Below are positions 31,846 to 42,100 of a stretch of DNA of 64,000 nucleotides, one piece after another (position 1 is the stretch's first letter; the number at the start of each line of letters is the position of its first letter). Position numbers and translations under genes: made by a program. The stretch spans positions 434,001-498,000 of the forward strand of contig CP150548.1 in NCBI GenBank assembly GCA_049487715.1. The letters run 5' to 3'. A model generated the notes under the pieces. The model was not told the origin of the DNA and searched no databases. It saw only the letters and a program-made list of their open reading frames with translations. The stretch comes from Pycnococcus provasolii (Eukaryota > Chlorophyta > Pseudoscourfieldiophyceae > Pseudoscourfieldiales).

Positions 31846-33024
31846 CACCTCCGGCATGAAGTGAAGAGGTGATTTGTGCAGCCCAAGCATTTGAATGAGT
31901 TCGATTTCAGTTTGCGAGTGCCGATCGGGTGGCACGACTCTCAGCCAGTCAACCTTGTCGTCGCGTGCAAGGTCGTGCCTGGAATCTTTTGCCCAACGAC
32001 GCATGTCCTCCTGATTCTCCCTCGCGCTCGCTCCATCCTCCGCGTGGTCGGACCACAGGTGTATGTGCACACAGCCAGACTTTTTGCACGCCTCCGTTAC
32101 CTGAGCAGCGGACGAACTTCTTGCCCTTGGCCAGTGCGTGCGAAGGTCCACGGGGAGAAGGCGCACGCGCCTATGTCGAAGGCGTCGCTGCAGCGCAGGA
32201 AAGATGCGTGAGTGCAGCATCTCACGTTCTCCGTCGTGCGTCGGTCCACTCGTGATGAGCACGGGGAGCTGCACGTAGCCGTCGTCGTCGCTGCTTAAGA
32301 ATGGCGCAAGGCCAAGCCGCCTGACGGGGTCCTGCTTCGGCGGCGCGTCGTGACGCGGCAAGTGTCTCGTTTGCCTGATCATGTACCCAGGTCGAGGTAC
32401 GTTGGCGACGAGAATGCCATCTCGGCGCAGCTCGGTGAAGGAGTCATACACCGGCTGCGTCGGCGCGACAGGTGCGCTGTACACGACGACGCGCGCGTTG
32501 AGTTCGTTCACCAGCGCTTCCAGCCTGTACGCGTCGCCCTCCGCGTCGCGTCCTCCGACGCTCATTTTGAGTTCGGTCACGGACCACCCTTCGTCGCGAA
32601 GTCGCTGCGCCCTTCCGGCTGTAACAGACGCGTACCCGCTCTTGTTGTGTTTGACGTCAATGACGACGATCGCCGACTTTGTTTTCGCGGGTGCCGGCGT
32701 GGACGTGGACGGCTTGTCGAGCTCGGACGCGTTCCTTGCCATTTTTCTGGTTGACGCCGATATCGAGTCTCCGTCTGCAACTTTCGAAAGCGACTTTCTA
32801 CTTGAGAAGAACGACGTGAACGACTTCCTCGACATCGACATGGACATGGACATCGACACGAAAGAGCTGTTTCCTCCTCCTTGGTCATTGCCACCATCTT
32901 CATCAGCTTCTTCATCATAACGACCTTTACCACCCTTACCACCAGAGGAGGAGGAGGAGGTGGTTTTCACAGCACCACCAAGAGCTCCTCTTGATGATGA
33001 TGATGAGGAGGCGGCCGCCCCCAT
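26809..33024 (-). CDS. DUF4062-NACHT-WD40 STAND NTPase (NWD1/TEP1-like)
   Basis: A 2071-aa signalling ATPase of the STAND class. The first true ATG (33024) gives MGAAASSSS, fitting the N-myristoylation pattern MGxxxS. A Ser-rich leader precedes an alpha/beta domain of unknown type (IVVIDVKHNKSGYASV...). Near residues 255-330 is a DUF4062-like domain (LITSGPTHDGEREMLHSRIF, RVRLLPVDLR). The NACHT P-loop is at ~670 (IFTGKPGSGCST) and Walker B at ~773 (IAILIDGYDEID). A helical arm follows, then a Gly run. From ~1370 to the end there are about 13-14 WD40 repeats (VRVWDIATC, IKIWDLSSG, MRMWDLETH), likely two propellers. Such proteins act as ligand-gated oligomerisation switches; the ligand here is unknown. 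Confidence 0.85.
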
Positions 33025-33868
33025 GAAAACACAGTCTGTGAGAGCCTCTGTGAGACTCACTCAGCCACTTCACTCACAGAGACTCAGCCACTTCACTTCA
33101 CTTCACTTCACTTCACTTCACTCACAGAGCACAGAGCACAGGCTATTTAAAACAGGTACCCTATGTCCTGAGAACTGAGAAGTAGCGCAGAGAGAGCAAT
33201 GCCAACGCAAGCGAGAGAGACTGATGACTGAGAGGTATGGCCGCCGAGTTCACCGAACAACAAGTGTATTTTTTAAGGGATGGATGGCGAGAGAAGTACC
33301 CTACAGGCCGGCAGCGGAGACCTCTCGAGTGAGAGAAGAGAGAAGGGGGTTGACTTTTCTTGTTCAAAAAACAACACCTCCAGGGGGGGGGCAACACCGA
33401 GCCTCGTTTTTCGTAGAGACTTTTGACGCACCTCCCCCTCCACCCCAGGGGGCTTCTAACTTTACGAGTAGTACGAGTAGGGTTGTTGGGTTGTTAGGGT
33501 TATTGGGTTGTTAGGGTTGTTGGGTTGTTAGGGTGGTTGGGTTAGGGGTGGTTGGGTTAGGGTTACTTCCTAGACTATCGTAGTAAGGGGAAAGGACCTC
33601 CAGCCAGGGTTAGGGTGGGCCGTTTTCATGCCTTGATTGGGTGCGATTTCATGTGCGTGCCCCGGCAGCCCGGATAAATGAGATCCCAGGCGGCGGTGGG
33701 ATCCAATTATTAAGAGACGTCTGAGGCTCTGACGACCACAGACAGACAACCCAACAACAGAATAGGAATAGGGCTGCCAATCCGTCGACGAGGCTGAGGC
33801 TCATCGGGGGCTTCTCCACACTGGTTTGCCTCCCATCTGCTGTTTCTTCTCTTCTGTCTCGCACGAGG
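33025..33868. other. shared upstream region of the NACHT gene and IGP synthase
   Basis: Divergent promoters. It holds a (CTTCA)6 tract (33091-33120) and a TTAGGG-type region (33480-33620). No gene is supported. Confidence 0.5.
33480..33620. promoter_or_regulatory. degenerate TTAGGG/GGGTTG array
   Basis: An irregular mixture of GTTAGGGTT, TTGGGTTG and GGTTAGGG units over ~75 bp, then single copies to 33620, between two divergent genes. It looks like a telomere-type array diverging by G/T substitutions. Confidence 0.65.
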
Positions 33869-35059
33869 ATGGCGGGACCCTCTGGTGTGTGTGTCTCTGT
33901 GTCTCGTGCTCGCGGTGTCTCTGTGTCTCGTGCTCATTGCGGTGCTGGTGCTCGTCATCCTTCTCGTCGTCGTTCTCCTGCTATTATTGGAAGGAGAGGG
34001 CTAGGGAGAGGGCTGGATCAGTCGTCTTCGTCGTCATTTGGTTTTGCTTTTGTGTGCCGTGCGACGACAGAAGAGTCAGAGTCCATGTCGGCTTCGAAGG
34101 AGACAGGTCTTCCGAAGGGAGAGTCTTCCGAAGAGGAGGAGGAGGAGGTGTTCATCCGTCGTCGGCCGCCGCACGGACGTCCGAGAAACCCGTGCGGACC
34201 TATCGACTTCGTCGTCACCGACTACGTCGAGGAGAACGAACCGCGTAACATCCTCGAGGAAATCGTCTGGTACAAGGACACGGAAATCGCCGCAAGGAAG
34301 GAAGCCATGCCACTCACGCGCCTGGCGGCGGGAGTCAAAAAGGCACCGCCGCCGCGCGACTTCCTCGCGGCACTCAAGAACACATACAAGGAAACCAACC
34401 AGCCCGCGCTCATCGCAGAGGTGAAAAAGGCGAGCCCGAGCAAGGGTATCATCCAGCCCAACTTTGACCCCGTACGCATCGCAAAGGCGTACGAGGCGGG
34501 TGGCGCAACGTGCCTGAGCGTGCTCACGGACGAAAAATTCTTCCAGGGAAGCTTCAGCTACCTGCGTGAGATTCGAGCCGCCGGAGTGACGTGCCCGCTG
34601 CTCTGCAAGGAGTTCGTCGTCGAGCCGTACCAGGTATTCCTCGCGCGATTCTACGGCGCAGACGCCATCCTGCTCATCGCCGCCGTGCTGCCGAACAGCG
34701 ACCTCGCATACCTCCTGAAGGTTGTGAAAAGCCTGGGCATGACCGCTCTCGTGGAGGTGCACACCGAAGGCGAGCTCGAGCGCGTGCTTTCGATACCTGA
34801 GGTGGAGCTCGTGGGTATCAATAATCGCGACCTGGGCACATTCGAGGTGACGCTGGAGACGACGAAGCGCATCATGGAAAGTAAGCAGGGGCAGGAGTGC
34901 AAGGACCGCGACTTGGTGGTTGTGGGTGAGAGCGGCATCTTCACGCTCGACGACGTCAACTTCACACAAGAATGTGGATGCCGTTCCATTTTGGTGGGTG
35001 AGAGCTTGGTGAAGGAGAATGACCCGGAGACGGCTATCAAGACTTTGTTTGGAAGGTGA
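33869..35059 (+). CDS. indole-3-glycerol-phosphate synthase, plastid
   Basis: Closes the indole ring in tryptophan synthesis. The 396-aa protein begins with ~80 residues rich in Ser, Arg and Ala (a likely transit peptide) and an acidic stretch. The TIM-barrel enzyme follows: NILEEIVWYKDTEIAARKE, ALIAEVKKASPSKG (catalytic Lys and substrate loop), LSVLTDEKFFQGS, LLCKEFVVEPYQ (catalytic Lys), LVEVHTEGEL, GINNRDLGTFEV and VVGESGI. All catalytic motifs look intact. TGTAA lies at 35096-35100. Its neighbours are not tryptophan genes. Confidence 0.95.
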   Translation: MAGPSGVCVSVSRARGVSVSRAHCGAGARHPSRRRSPAIIGRRGLGRGLDQSSSSSFGFAFVCRATTEESESMSASKETGLPKGESSEEEEEEVFIRRRPPHGRPRNPCGPIDFVVTDYVEENEPRNILEEIVWYKDTEIAARKEAMPLTRLAAGVKKAPPPRDFLAALKNTYKETNQPALIAEVKKASPSKGIIQPNFDPVRIAKAYEAGGATCLSVLTDEKFFQGSFSYLREIRAAGVTCPLLCKEFVVEPYQVFLARFYGADAILLIAAVLPNSDLAYLLKVVKSLGMTALVEVHTEGELERVLSIPEVELVGINNRDLGTFEVTLETTKRIMESKQGQECKDRDLVVVGESGIFTLDDVNFTQECGCRSILVGESLVKENDPETAIKTLFGR

Positions 35060-35189
35060 AAGGAACGTTTGTGGTTTTCTTTATTGAAGAGAATTTGTAA
35101 CACACACACACGCTCAAAGTTTTTCCTTTCTTTTCATCAACTGCAACAGCGGTGCGAACATCGTCGGTTCGATTTTTTTCTTAGCCTTA

Positions 35190-35874
35190 CTACTTGGGAA
35201 TCTGCGCTGCGGCGTGTCCCTTTTTGACCCAGTGGAATACAGGTTCCGTGCAGACTGGCACGCAGTTGGGCATGTGCGGGCAGCAAGGAACATATTCAAG
35301 GCTGTTGTACGCGGAGTCACCCTTCCCCTGCGATGAAGATGAGGTTTTTGAGGTACAGAGTGGGACGTATGGGATGGTGAGTTTAATATTGTGCTTGCTT
35401 GTCGCGTCGTTGACGTCACTTCCCACCACATCGCAATGCAAACCCTCCTTTTACGAGTAGTGCACTTATCATCACACACACGCCTGATTTTCATGTAAAA
35501 GGAAAACCAGGTACGACGCGTGACTGCGCGTGGCACGCGTGTCTCTCTCTCGTGCAAAAAGCAGCTAAAAGGGAAAACGAAGGCAAAGATGAAAGCTTGT
35601 GTGGGAAGGATAGGTCACGTAACTCCTTGTCTCCTCATGAAGATTCGCCCAAAACCCAAAAACAAACGCCACCAAACACCACCCACCCCCCCATTTCACT
35701 CATATTTTTTGATAAGATGACACAAAAACACAGAACACAAAAAGAACACAAACGTACGTCGTTTGCTGCTTTGCGTGCGTGGTATTCCCAGGCCTGATCA
35801 GGAATTTCGTTGTGTGCCGCGACCGCCCACAGATTCGGACCACTGGACTCGAGAGGATTCGGACCGCCCGCCAT
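35190..35874 (-). CDS. tentative small spliced gene with Cys-rich C-terminus
   Basis: A weak but coherent model. Exon 1 (35758-35874, 39 codons, MAGGPNPLESSGPNLWAVAA...) ends at a GTACGT donor. A last exon (35190-35327) after an ATCGCAG acceptor encodes 45 residues with CCPHMPNCVPVC and FHWVKKGHAAAQIPK; both are phase 0. The 430-bp intron could hide a middle exon. Two Cys groups (CC..C, C) could bind metal or form disulfides. No family recognised. Transcript data would decide. Confidence 0.35.
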
Positions 35875-36052
35875 TATAAAACCTTCCTTCCAGAATGAAA
35901 CGCACAGGTAACGCTCCTCCACCTCGAAAGGTCCAGGCAGGAAGGAGCCAGGGGAAACGCCAAAAAGGGGGGGAGAGAGATTCTGGTTCTGCGGTGAATC
36001 CCAAAGAATCACGGGAGGAGAACCCTGTAACCCGAACCCGACCTCCGAACCC

Positions 36053-36070
36053 GTAACCCTAACCCTAACT
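36053..36070. promoter_or_regulatory. CCCTAA array upstream of the EF-hand gene
   Basis: Two CCCTAA units plus a partial third, 182 bp before the start at 36252 and 179 bp upstream of the tentative minus-strand gene at 35874; AACCCG variants lie just before. Confidence 0.6.
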
Positions 36071-36251
36071 CAGAGCCCCCTGAGCTTGCTTTTGCGTGGT
36101 TGACTTTCTTGCCCCTCCCTCTCCCCCTCCCTCCCCTGACTGCCTCCCCTGAGGCCTTGAGGTTGAGGGGCAAGCTTTGCTTTGCGGCCGCGTGTACCCT
36201 ACCTATTGGTATTTGAACCGTTTTCTTGCCATTTCGGATTTCGAAAGAAAC

Positions 36252-36803
36252 ATGGGCGTTGCTGACCGTTCTCACAAGTCTCGTGGACGCCTCGCGTTCG
36301 TGCCTGACGAAGAACTCGCTGACCAGTGGCCGTACTTAACGCGAGAACAAGTGCTCGCATTCAGGGAAACGTTCAACCTCTTCGACAAAGATGGAGGAGG
36401 ATCCATCAACGTTTCGGAAATTGGGGACGTGCTCAGAGCTCTCGGGCAAAAACCAACGAAACAAGAACTTGCACAGATGGTCAAGGAGGTGGACGCCGAC
36501 GGGTCTGGGGACGTCGACTTTGCGGAATTTCTCGCCATGATGCTCCGCAAAATCGACGAGGCGGACGTCGTCAAGGAACTCAGGAACGTATTCAGCGTCT
36601 TTGACAAGGACTCAAGTGGAACCATCGACCTCGAGGAGCTTAGGACAGCAATCAGGGCTATCGGAGAGGCGTTGACCGACGAGGACATCGAAACGTGCAT
36701 GGAGCTTGCTGACACCTCAGGCGACGGAGAGGTGGACTACGACGAGTTCATTCACTTCATCATGAGAGAGGATGAGGATGACAGCGACGAAGACGGCGAC
36801 TAA
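36252..36803 (+). CDS. calmodulin/centrin-type protein with four EF-hands
   Basis: A 183-aa Ca2+ sensor. A ~30-residue basic N-terminus ([14 protein letters not shown]) precedes four EF-hands with full calcium loops: [36 protein letters not shown] and [12 protein letters not shown]. An acidic tail ends the protein. Spacing and the linker ([22 protein letters not shown]) resemble calmodulin, but the N- and C-extensions make it a calmodulin-like protein or distant centrin. A Gly follows Met1, but residue 6 is Arg, so the myristoylation pattern is not met. TGTAA lies at 36895-36899 and faces that of NAD kinase. Confidence 0.85.
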   Translation: MGVADRSHKSRGRLAFVPDEELADQWPYLTREQVLAFRETFNLFDKDGGGSINVSEIGDVLRALGQKPTKQELAQMVKEVDADGSGDVDFAEFLAMMLRKIDEADVVKELRNVFSVFDKDSSGTIDLEELRTAIRAIGEALTDEDIETCMELADTSGDGEVDYDEFIHFIMREDEDDSDEDGD

Positions 36804-36938
36804 TGTCAGCTCATGTCAAATGGAATACTACTGTGCCTGTACAACAACAACAATACAATAGAATAAAGTAAAAACCTTGTGACTATATAAGATTTGTAAG
36901 TTTTGCTTCAAAATTACACATTCAGAAATATAAAACTC

Positions 36939-38510
36939 TCACCACACTTCACCGTCCATCTGCTGATGGAGTGGTGAGGGCTTCTGCTCCATTCTCTCGT
37001 TCCAGTTGAGGCAGCGCGCCAGCGAAGCGAACCAATCTGAAGTCGCCTCAGAACGGTTCACCGTCAGCATCGGATGCTCGCTCATCTGTATGCGAATCAT
37101 GTCACCTCTCTCAAGTGCCACCTGCTCGTTGGAACCGTCGAACGAGACGCACGCGTTGTTTCTGCTGTAAGATGGTACCCTGAGCTCAATCTCCGCACTG
37201 TCAGGCAAAACGACGGGGCGGAAGCTCAGGCTGTGTGGACAAATGGGTGTGAAGAGAATGCAAGGGACGTTCGGGTGAACCATCGAGCCGCCGGCGGATG
37301 CGTTGTACGCCGTACTTCCCGTTGGCGTGGAGATGAGAACGCCGTCCGCCTGCACCTTGGTGACGAGAACGCCGTCGATGTAGCACTCGAGCATCGTCAG
37401 CGAAGCGGCTGGGCCACGGTCAATCACCACCTCGTTGAGTACCTGGTACTCCTCGGTAGCCGCGATGCCGTTGTCAGGGCTGCGCACCACCGTGCACATG
37501 AGACGCATGCGAAGCGTGATGGGGATGGCACCCTGTGGAACGTCCGGATTCTTTGGCGCGGTGATGGCTGCGCGCGATGCGCCGCCGCGCGCACTTGCCT
37601 CGATGTTGTAACCGTTCGTGTCAACCGCCTCGACAAGAGCGCGCGTCGCCTCGCTGGCTTCGTCCAGCTTGTGCGTCGTCAGAAAGCCGAGCGAGCCACC
37701 CGCGAAGCAGAGGATAGGTGGGCACCCTCCTGGGTACATTTTGCTCGCGTGTAGGATAAGCCCGTCACCTCCAATCGTGACGACAAAGTCTATGAGGTCG
37801 CGCTCGTCTGCTGACTCGCAGAGGTGAACGTGGGAATAACCAGCCATTGCGGAAACGCGCGCGTGTACCTGCGGCTCCAGCCACACCGTGAGCCCCAGTT
37901 CCTCAGATAGGTGTTGCACCATCTCCAGCGTCGGTGGCACGAGTTCGAGCCCAAATCTCTTCAGCACAAGCACGTTTCTTGGTCTGTCTTTCCACATGAG
38001 GTAGATTTGCTGCGTCGTTGCGTGCGCGAAGCTCACCGCCTTGTCGTTCTCCTTGACTGTCTCTCTGCTGCACGACACGCCGTCGCACCTCATGAGGAAG
38101 AGCGACGCCTTTTCGGCCGCGACGAAATGTTCCTCTGATGCCTTTGCCTCAGCCTCTGCCTCTGCTGCGTTGGTTGTCTCCACCTCCACCTCTAGAGGTG
38201 CTGCTGCTGCTGCTGCTGCTGCTGACGACGACGACGACGACGACGACACCTCTAAGGATTTGTCCCCCCCATCTGCAACTTTTCCTCCTACACCTCCTGC
38301 TCCTCCTGATAGTGATGCGAGACAACGCGAGACACGTCGGGCAGGAAAGAAGAATCCACTTTGACAAAAATGTGGAAGTGACTTTGAACCAGAACCACGA
38401 CGAATGACGAGAGAAGCATGACGAGCATGACCATGACGACTATAGTGAGTGAGCGAGCCTGAGTGATGGAAACGCCCGATGGAGACGGAGATGGATGGAG
38501 ACGGCGCCAT
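36939..38510 (-). CDS. NAD kinase, probably organellar
   Basis: Phosphorylates NAD+ to NADP+. From the ATG at 38510 it is 523 aa: a Ser/Arg/His-rich targeting-like leader, a low-complexity Ser/Ala tract, then the kinase. IDFVVTIGGDGLILHASKMYP (~248) carries the GGDG motif; LCFAGGSLGFLT, EYQVLNEVVIDRGP, ADGVLISTPTGSTAYNASAGGSMVHP (~400) and ELRVPSYSRNNACVSFDG complete the fold. Such an N-terminal extension in an alga suggests plastid NAD kinase, needed for photosynthetic electron acceptance. The C-terminus is conserved and complete. TGTAA (minus) at 36914-36918. Confidence 0.92.
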   Translation of the reverse strand: MAPSPSISVSIGRFHHSGSLTHYSRHGHARHASLVIRRGSGSKSLPHFCQSGFFFPARRVSRCLASLSGGAGGVGGKVADGGDKSLEVSSSSSSSSAAAAAAAAPLEVEVETTNAAEAEAEAKASEEHFVAAEKASLFLMRCDGVSCSRETVKENDKAVSFAHATTQQIYLMWKDRPRNVLVLKRFGLELVPPTLEMVQHLSEELGLTVWLEPQVHARVSAMAGYSHVHLCESADERDLIDFVVTIGGDGLILHASKMYPGGCPPILCFAGGSLGFLTTHKLDEASEATRALVEAVDTNGYNIEASARGGASRAAITAPKNPDVPQGAIPITLRMRLMCTVVRSPDNGIAATEEYQVLNEVVIDRGPAASLTMLECYIDGVLVTKVQADGVLISTPTGSTAYNASAGGSMVHPNVPCILFTPICPHSLSFRPVVLPDSAEIELRVPSYSRNNACVSFDGSNEQVALERGDMIRIQMSEHPMLTVNRSEATSDWFASLARCLNWNERMEQKPSPLHQQMDGEVW

Positions 38511-39154
38511 GGCAGACACAATAGACTAAGAGAGGGAGATATAATAACAGAACGGCGAACAGGATACGGGGCCGTTCGTTTCCGGAGGGAGGGCGTTCTG
38601 AATCACTTGATCGGGACAGGGATGAGATATCTGATATTTCATCAGAAATTGATCAGCAGATGATTTGATGGATTGATTGGCGTAAAACTGGACCGGGTCC
38701 TCCTCCCTACCTCGTCGTATATCGGGGTTGCAACTTTCAAGACCTGGCGAGCTCCGAAGAGGCGCGAGGGGCGTGCGGACGGTAGACTATCTTACTTACG
38801 CCTTCCCTCTCTTTCAGGGAGGTTGGGGTCACCTGTTTGGGGAGAGACACACTCGACGAAACCCCTAAGGTGAAGTTGTTGGCGCGCGAGTATTCTTAGT
38901 ACTGTAACTTAGTATGTAGGGCTACGGCTACGGTGATTACGCTACTCGACCTGGCGCTACTCGTACTGTACTGTACTGTAGTCATGTCGTTGGTAAGTAG
39001 TCGAACTCATTTTTTGTTTAAGGGCTCGGGTCGGTCAAAAGTATGTATGTACTCTTTTGGTTTTTCTTTTGGTGTTACGGTATCTTGTAAACTTAAGTAC
39101 CGTAAGTACCAAATGATGTAGATATGTAGTCTACGTACGATGGTGTATGTAAGA
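38511..39154. other. intergenic with TACTGTA words
   Basis: No gene seen. GTACTGTACTGTACTGTAGTC lies around 38966-38986, and more GTAGTCTACGTA words at 39120-39140. It covers the NAD kinase promoter and the 3' end of the SPEF2 gene. Confidence 0.45.
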
Positions 39155-42100
39155 CTATGCCCTCAAACTTGCGGCAAAGTCCTTCAAGCGCAAACGGCTC
39201 AAGTGCGTCTCCACGAACGATATGCCCTTCTCAACCATCATATCCACGCTAACGCGAGGGCCGTGCACCTCCGGCGAGTCGCCAACTGCGCCACCCTCCG
39301 TTGACAGAACCTCCGCGCCTTCGGTTCCCGCCGTCTCCACCAGAAGACGGCCGAGAGACTCGCCATCCAGCGGGGCACGCCCAATGGCAATGCCCGCCGC
39401 ACGGCCGGCGGGGTACAGCAACGAGAACCACTCCGCGCTGCTCAAAGGAGCACTCACATCCATGCCCATCGAACATAGCGACTTGCGCAGCGCCGTCGCT
39501 AGACTCTTGTCCGCAGACAGGTGCACGAGCATGCGCTGCACGTCGAGCTTGCCGTTTTCGGAAAACACGCTCCACAGCGCGTCGCGCCGTGCAGCATCCA
39601 TGTCATACCCTGACTCGCTAGGACCCTCGTCGAACCAAAGCGATGCCCCCGCCAGCTCTGCGCGTGTCAGGCAGCCGTCGGCATCCGCATCGCGAGCTAG
39701 CAGCGACGAGCGAGCCTCGACAAACTGCTCTGCCCCTCCCGCGGGAACAGCCGGCACGCTGTCCATGAACAAGCTCGCAAGAACTTCCACCACCTCCACG
39801 TACCCGCTGTGATTCGTGTCGTAGAGGTGACGCAGGCTCGAGTCGAAGCTGCGACGCATCAACTCGCCCTCGTTCCACCAGGCAGCTGGAATGCCCTTGC
39901 CCGCCATATCGTTCGACTGGCGCAGGATCACCTCAACCGCCTCGTTGATGCCGAGGAATCCGCTGGATGCAGACGTGTGCAACGCGCTCGCCAGTCCAGA
40001 AAGCTGTGCACAGCTGCACGTTCCCTCCAGCGGCTCCGGCTCCTGCGGCGGCGGTGGCGGCGGCTTCGTCGGCTCGGGCATCGCGAGCGTGAGCTCGTCA
40101 ACCACGAAGAATTCACCCTCAAGGCGAAGGTCGGTGGGAAGATCGGTCTCTGCACGAACAGCATCGCGCACCGTCGCCGCGAGAGCCTCGACCGCAGCAC
40201 ACTCGGATGTGTACCGCTTCTTTAGCCACTCCACGAGACGCTCGAGCGAACGATCCTCCACGTCCACTAGCTCGAGAACGTATGTCTTGACCCGGCGCAG
40301 AAGGCCCTCCAGCCTGATCGCAAGCATCGCCGCTTCGCACTTCAGACCTTCCTCCGCCGCAACGCGGGCAGCCTCGACGTGCGAAGCCTTCTTCTCGAGC
40401 TCCGCCTCGTCCACCTCCTCACCCTCACCCTCGGCGGCGTCACCCTCCGCCGCTGCAGCCTCCTCCGCCTCCGGGGGAGGGCGCGCAAGAATCGTGGGGG
40501 CGCACAGCGCAGCCTTCACCGCCGCCACAATCGGCGCTACGGATTCGGCGAGCTTCTCAGGGAGGTCCGCAAGAAGCTCTGTCCACTCGGGGAAGGATCC
40601 CTCCGCCGCCCCCTTACCCTCCTCAGTCTCCTCCGGTGCCGGCGGAAGGAGCGTGCCAGCCTCAACCTCCGCTTCCGCATCCTCGAGGTTGAATCCACCC
40701 GAAGAATCCTCGTTGATGTCCAGGCGGAACGTGTCGGTGTGGTAGTCCTTCAAGGTCTGGCAAGCTGCCACGTAGCGGTCGCACTCCAGTTGCACGAAAT
40801 TCCTGAAGTGCATGCCGAGCAGACGAGAATGATCAGCCGCCCACGAATCGCCGCGGATCGCCGCGAGCTCCGCCTCGTTCTCCTCGAGACGAAGGTCGCA
40901 CACGTCCCAAAGGGTGTCGCGCAGCTCGTCCCCGCGGAGCAGCAGCTCGGCCTTCGCCTCCTTGTTGCGCCGCAGATCCATATCCACCGCATTGAAGACG
41001 CGCTGGAAGTCGCTCGCAATCTTCTGCTTAGTATCCGGACGTGCGAGGAAGTGCATGAAATCGCGACGAAGAATTGCATAATGCTCGAGAGTTGTCGACC
41101 GCTCCGTGCGCAGCGAGTAGAATTCCGTCTTGAGACCGCCCACGTGTGCTTGCTCGAGAGCGACCCAGATCGAGTGCAACACCGTCGCCGCGTCCTTGCG
41201 AAGTTCCTCTGCAACGGCCACGTAAGGCTCCGGCTCTGGCTCCTCCTCCTCCTTCGCTTCTTCCTCCTCCTCCTCCATCTCCCCAGCCGCCACGCGCTCA
41301 GCCTTGGCGAGCGCCTTCTGGCTAAGCTCAAGACTTTCACGTGCTGCTCCAGCGTGTGTCTTGGCATCCTCGCATGCGCCATGCGCAGCCTCTTTCGCAG
41401 CCTGCGCCTTGTCCTTCGCCTCCGCGGCGGGCACCGCTTCCTCGCGCTTCTGATCCGCTGATTCCGCAGCCGCCTCAGCATCCGCCGCCGCCGTGTTCGC
41501 CGCGGTGGCAGCCGCGTCAGCGCGCTCCGTCGCCTCCTTGCAAGCCTTCAGGTGCTCGGCGATCGCCTCGGAGCTCTTAAGCTCCAGCATCTTCGTGCTT
41601 GCCTCATCCTCACCCTTGGAATTGATGATCTGCGACGCGGCAATCTCAGCTTGCTTGCACAGCAGGAGCTCACCAGCCGCCTTCTCGGTGTCTGCACGAG
41701 CCGCCTTCGCATTTTCGTCCGCATGTATCGCAAGAGCACGAGCATCGCGCGCCGCTTGCTCAGCCTCACGGCCTTGCCGGGCGGCCACCTTAGCCGCCTT
41801 GATGCTCGTGACGATAGACTCAACCTCCCCTTTCACCACCTCCACCATGCTCGCGGGCGCGTCCGATGCTTCGCTCACAGGATTGGAGTCAACCGGTCGC
41901 TTGAGACTATCGAAGCGATCCAACCATGTCTCTAGCTCGGGCACATCGTCACGCGCCGATACAAGGCGATCCTGCAGCACGTCGGCAACGTTCGAGTCGC
42001 CATCGTCCTCCTCGAGCTGATCCGAAAGTCCGAGCTTGTCAGGCGGCGGGTCAAAGTCGAGATGATACACATTGCCGGTTTCAGGGTCCACGCGACGCCC

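Noticed and set aside
32950-33060. STAND protein starting at 33060
   Set aside because: That codon is GTG; the first ATG in frame is at 33024 and gives a myristoylation-type start.
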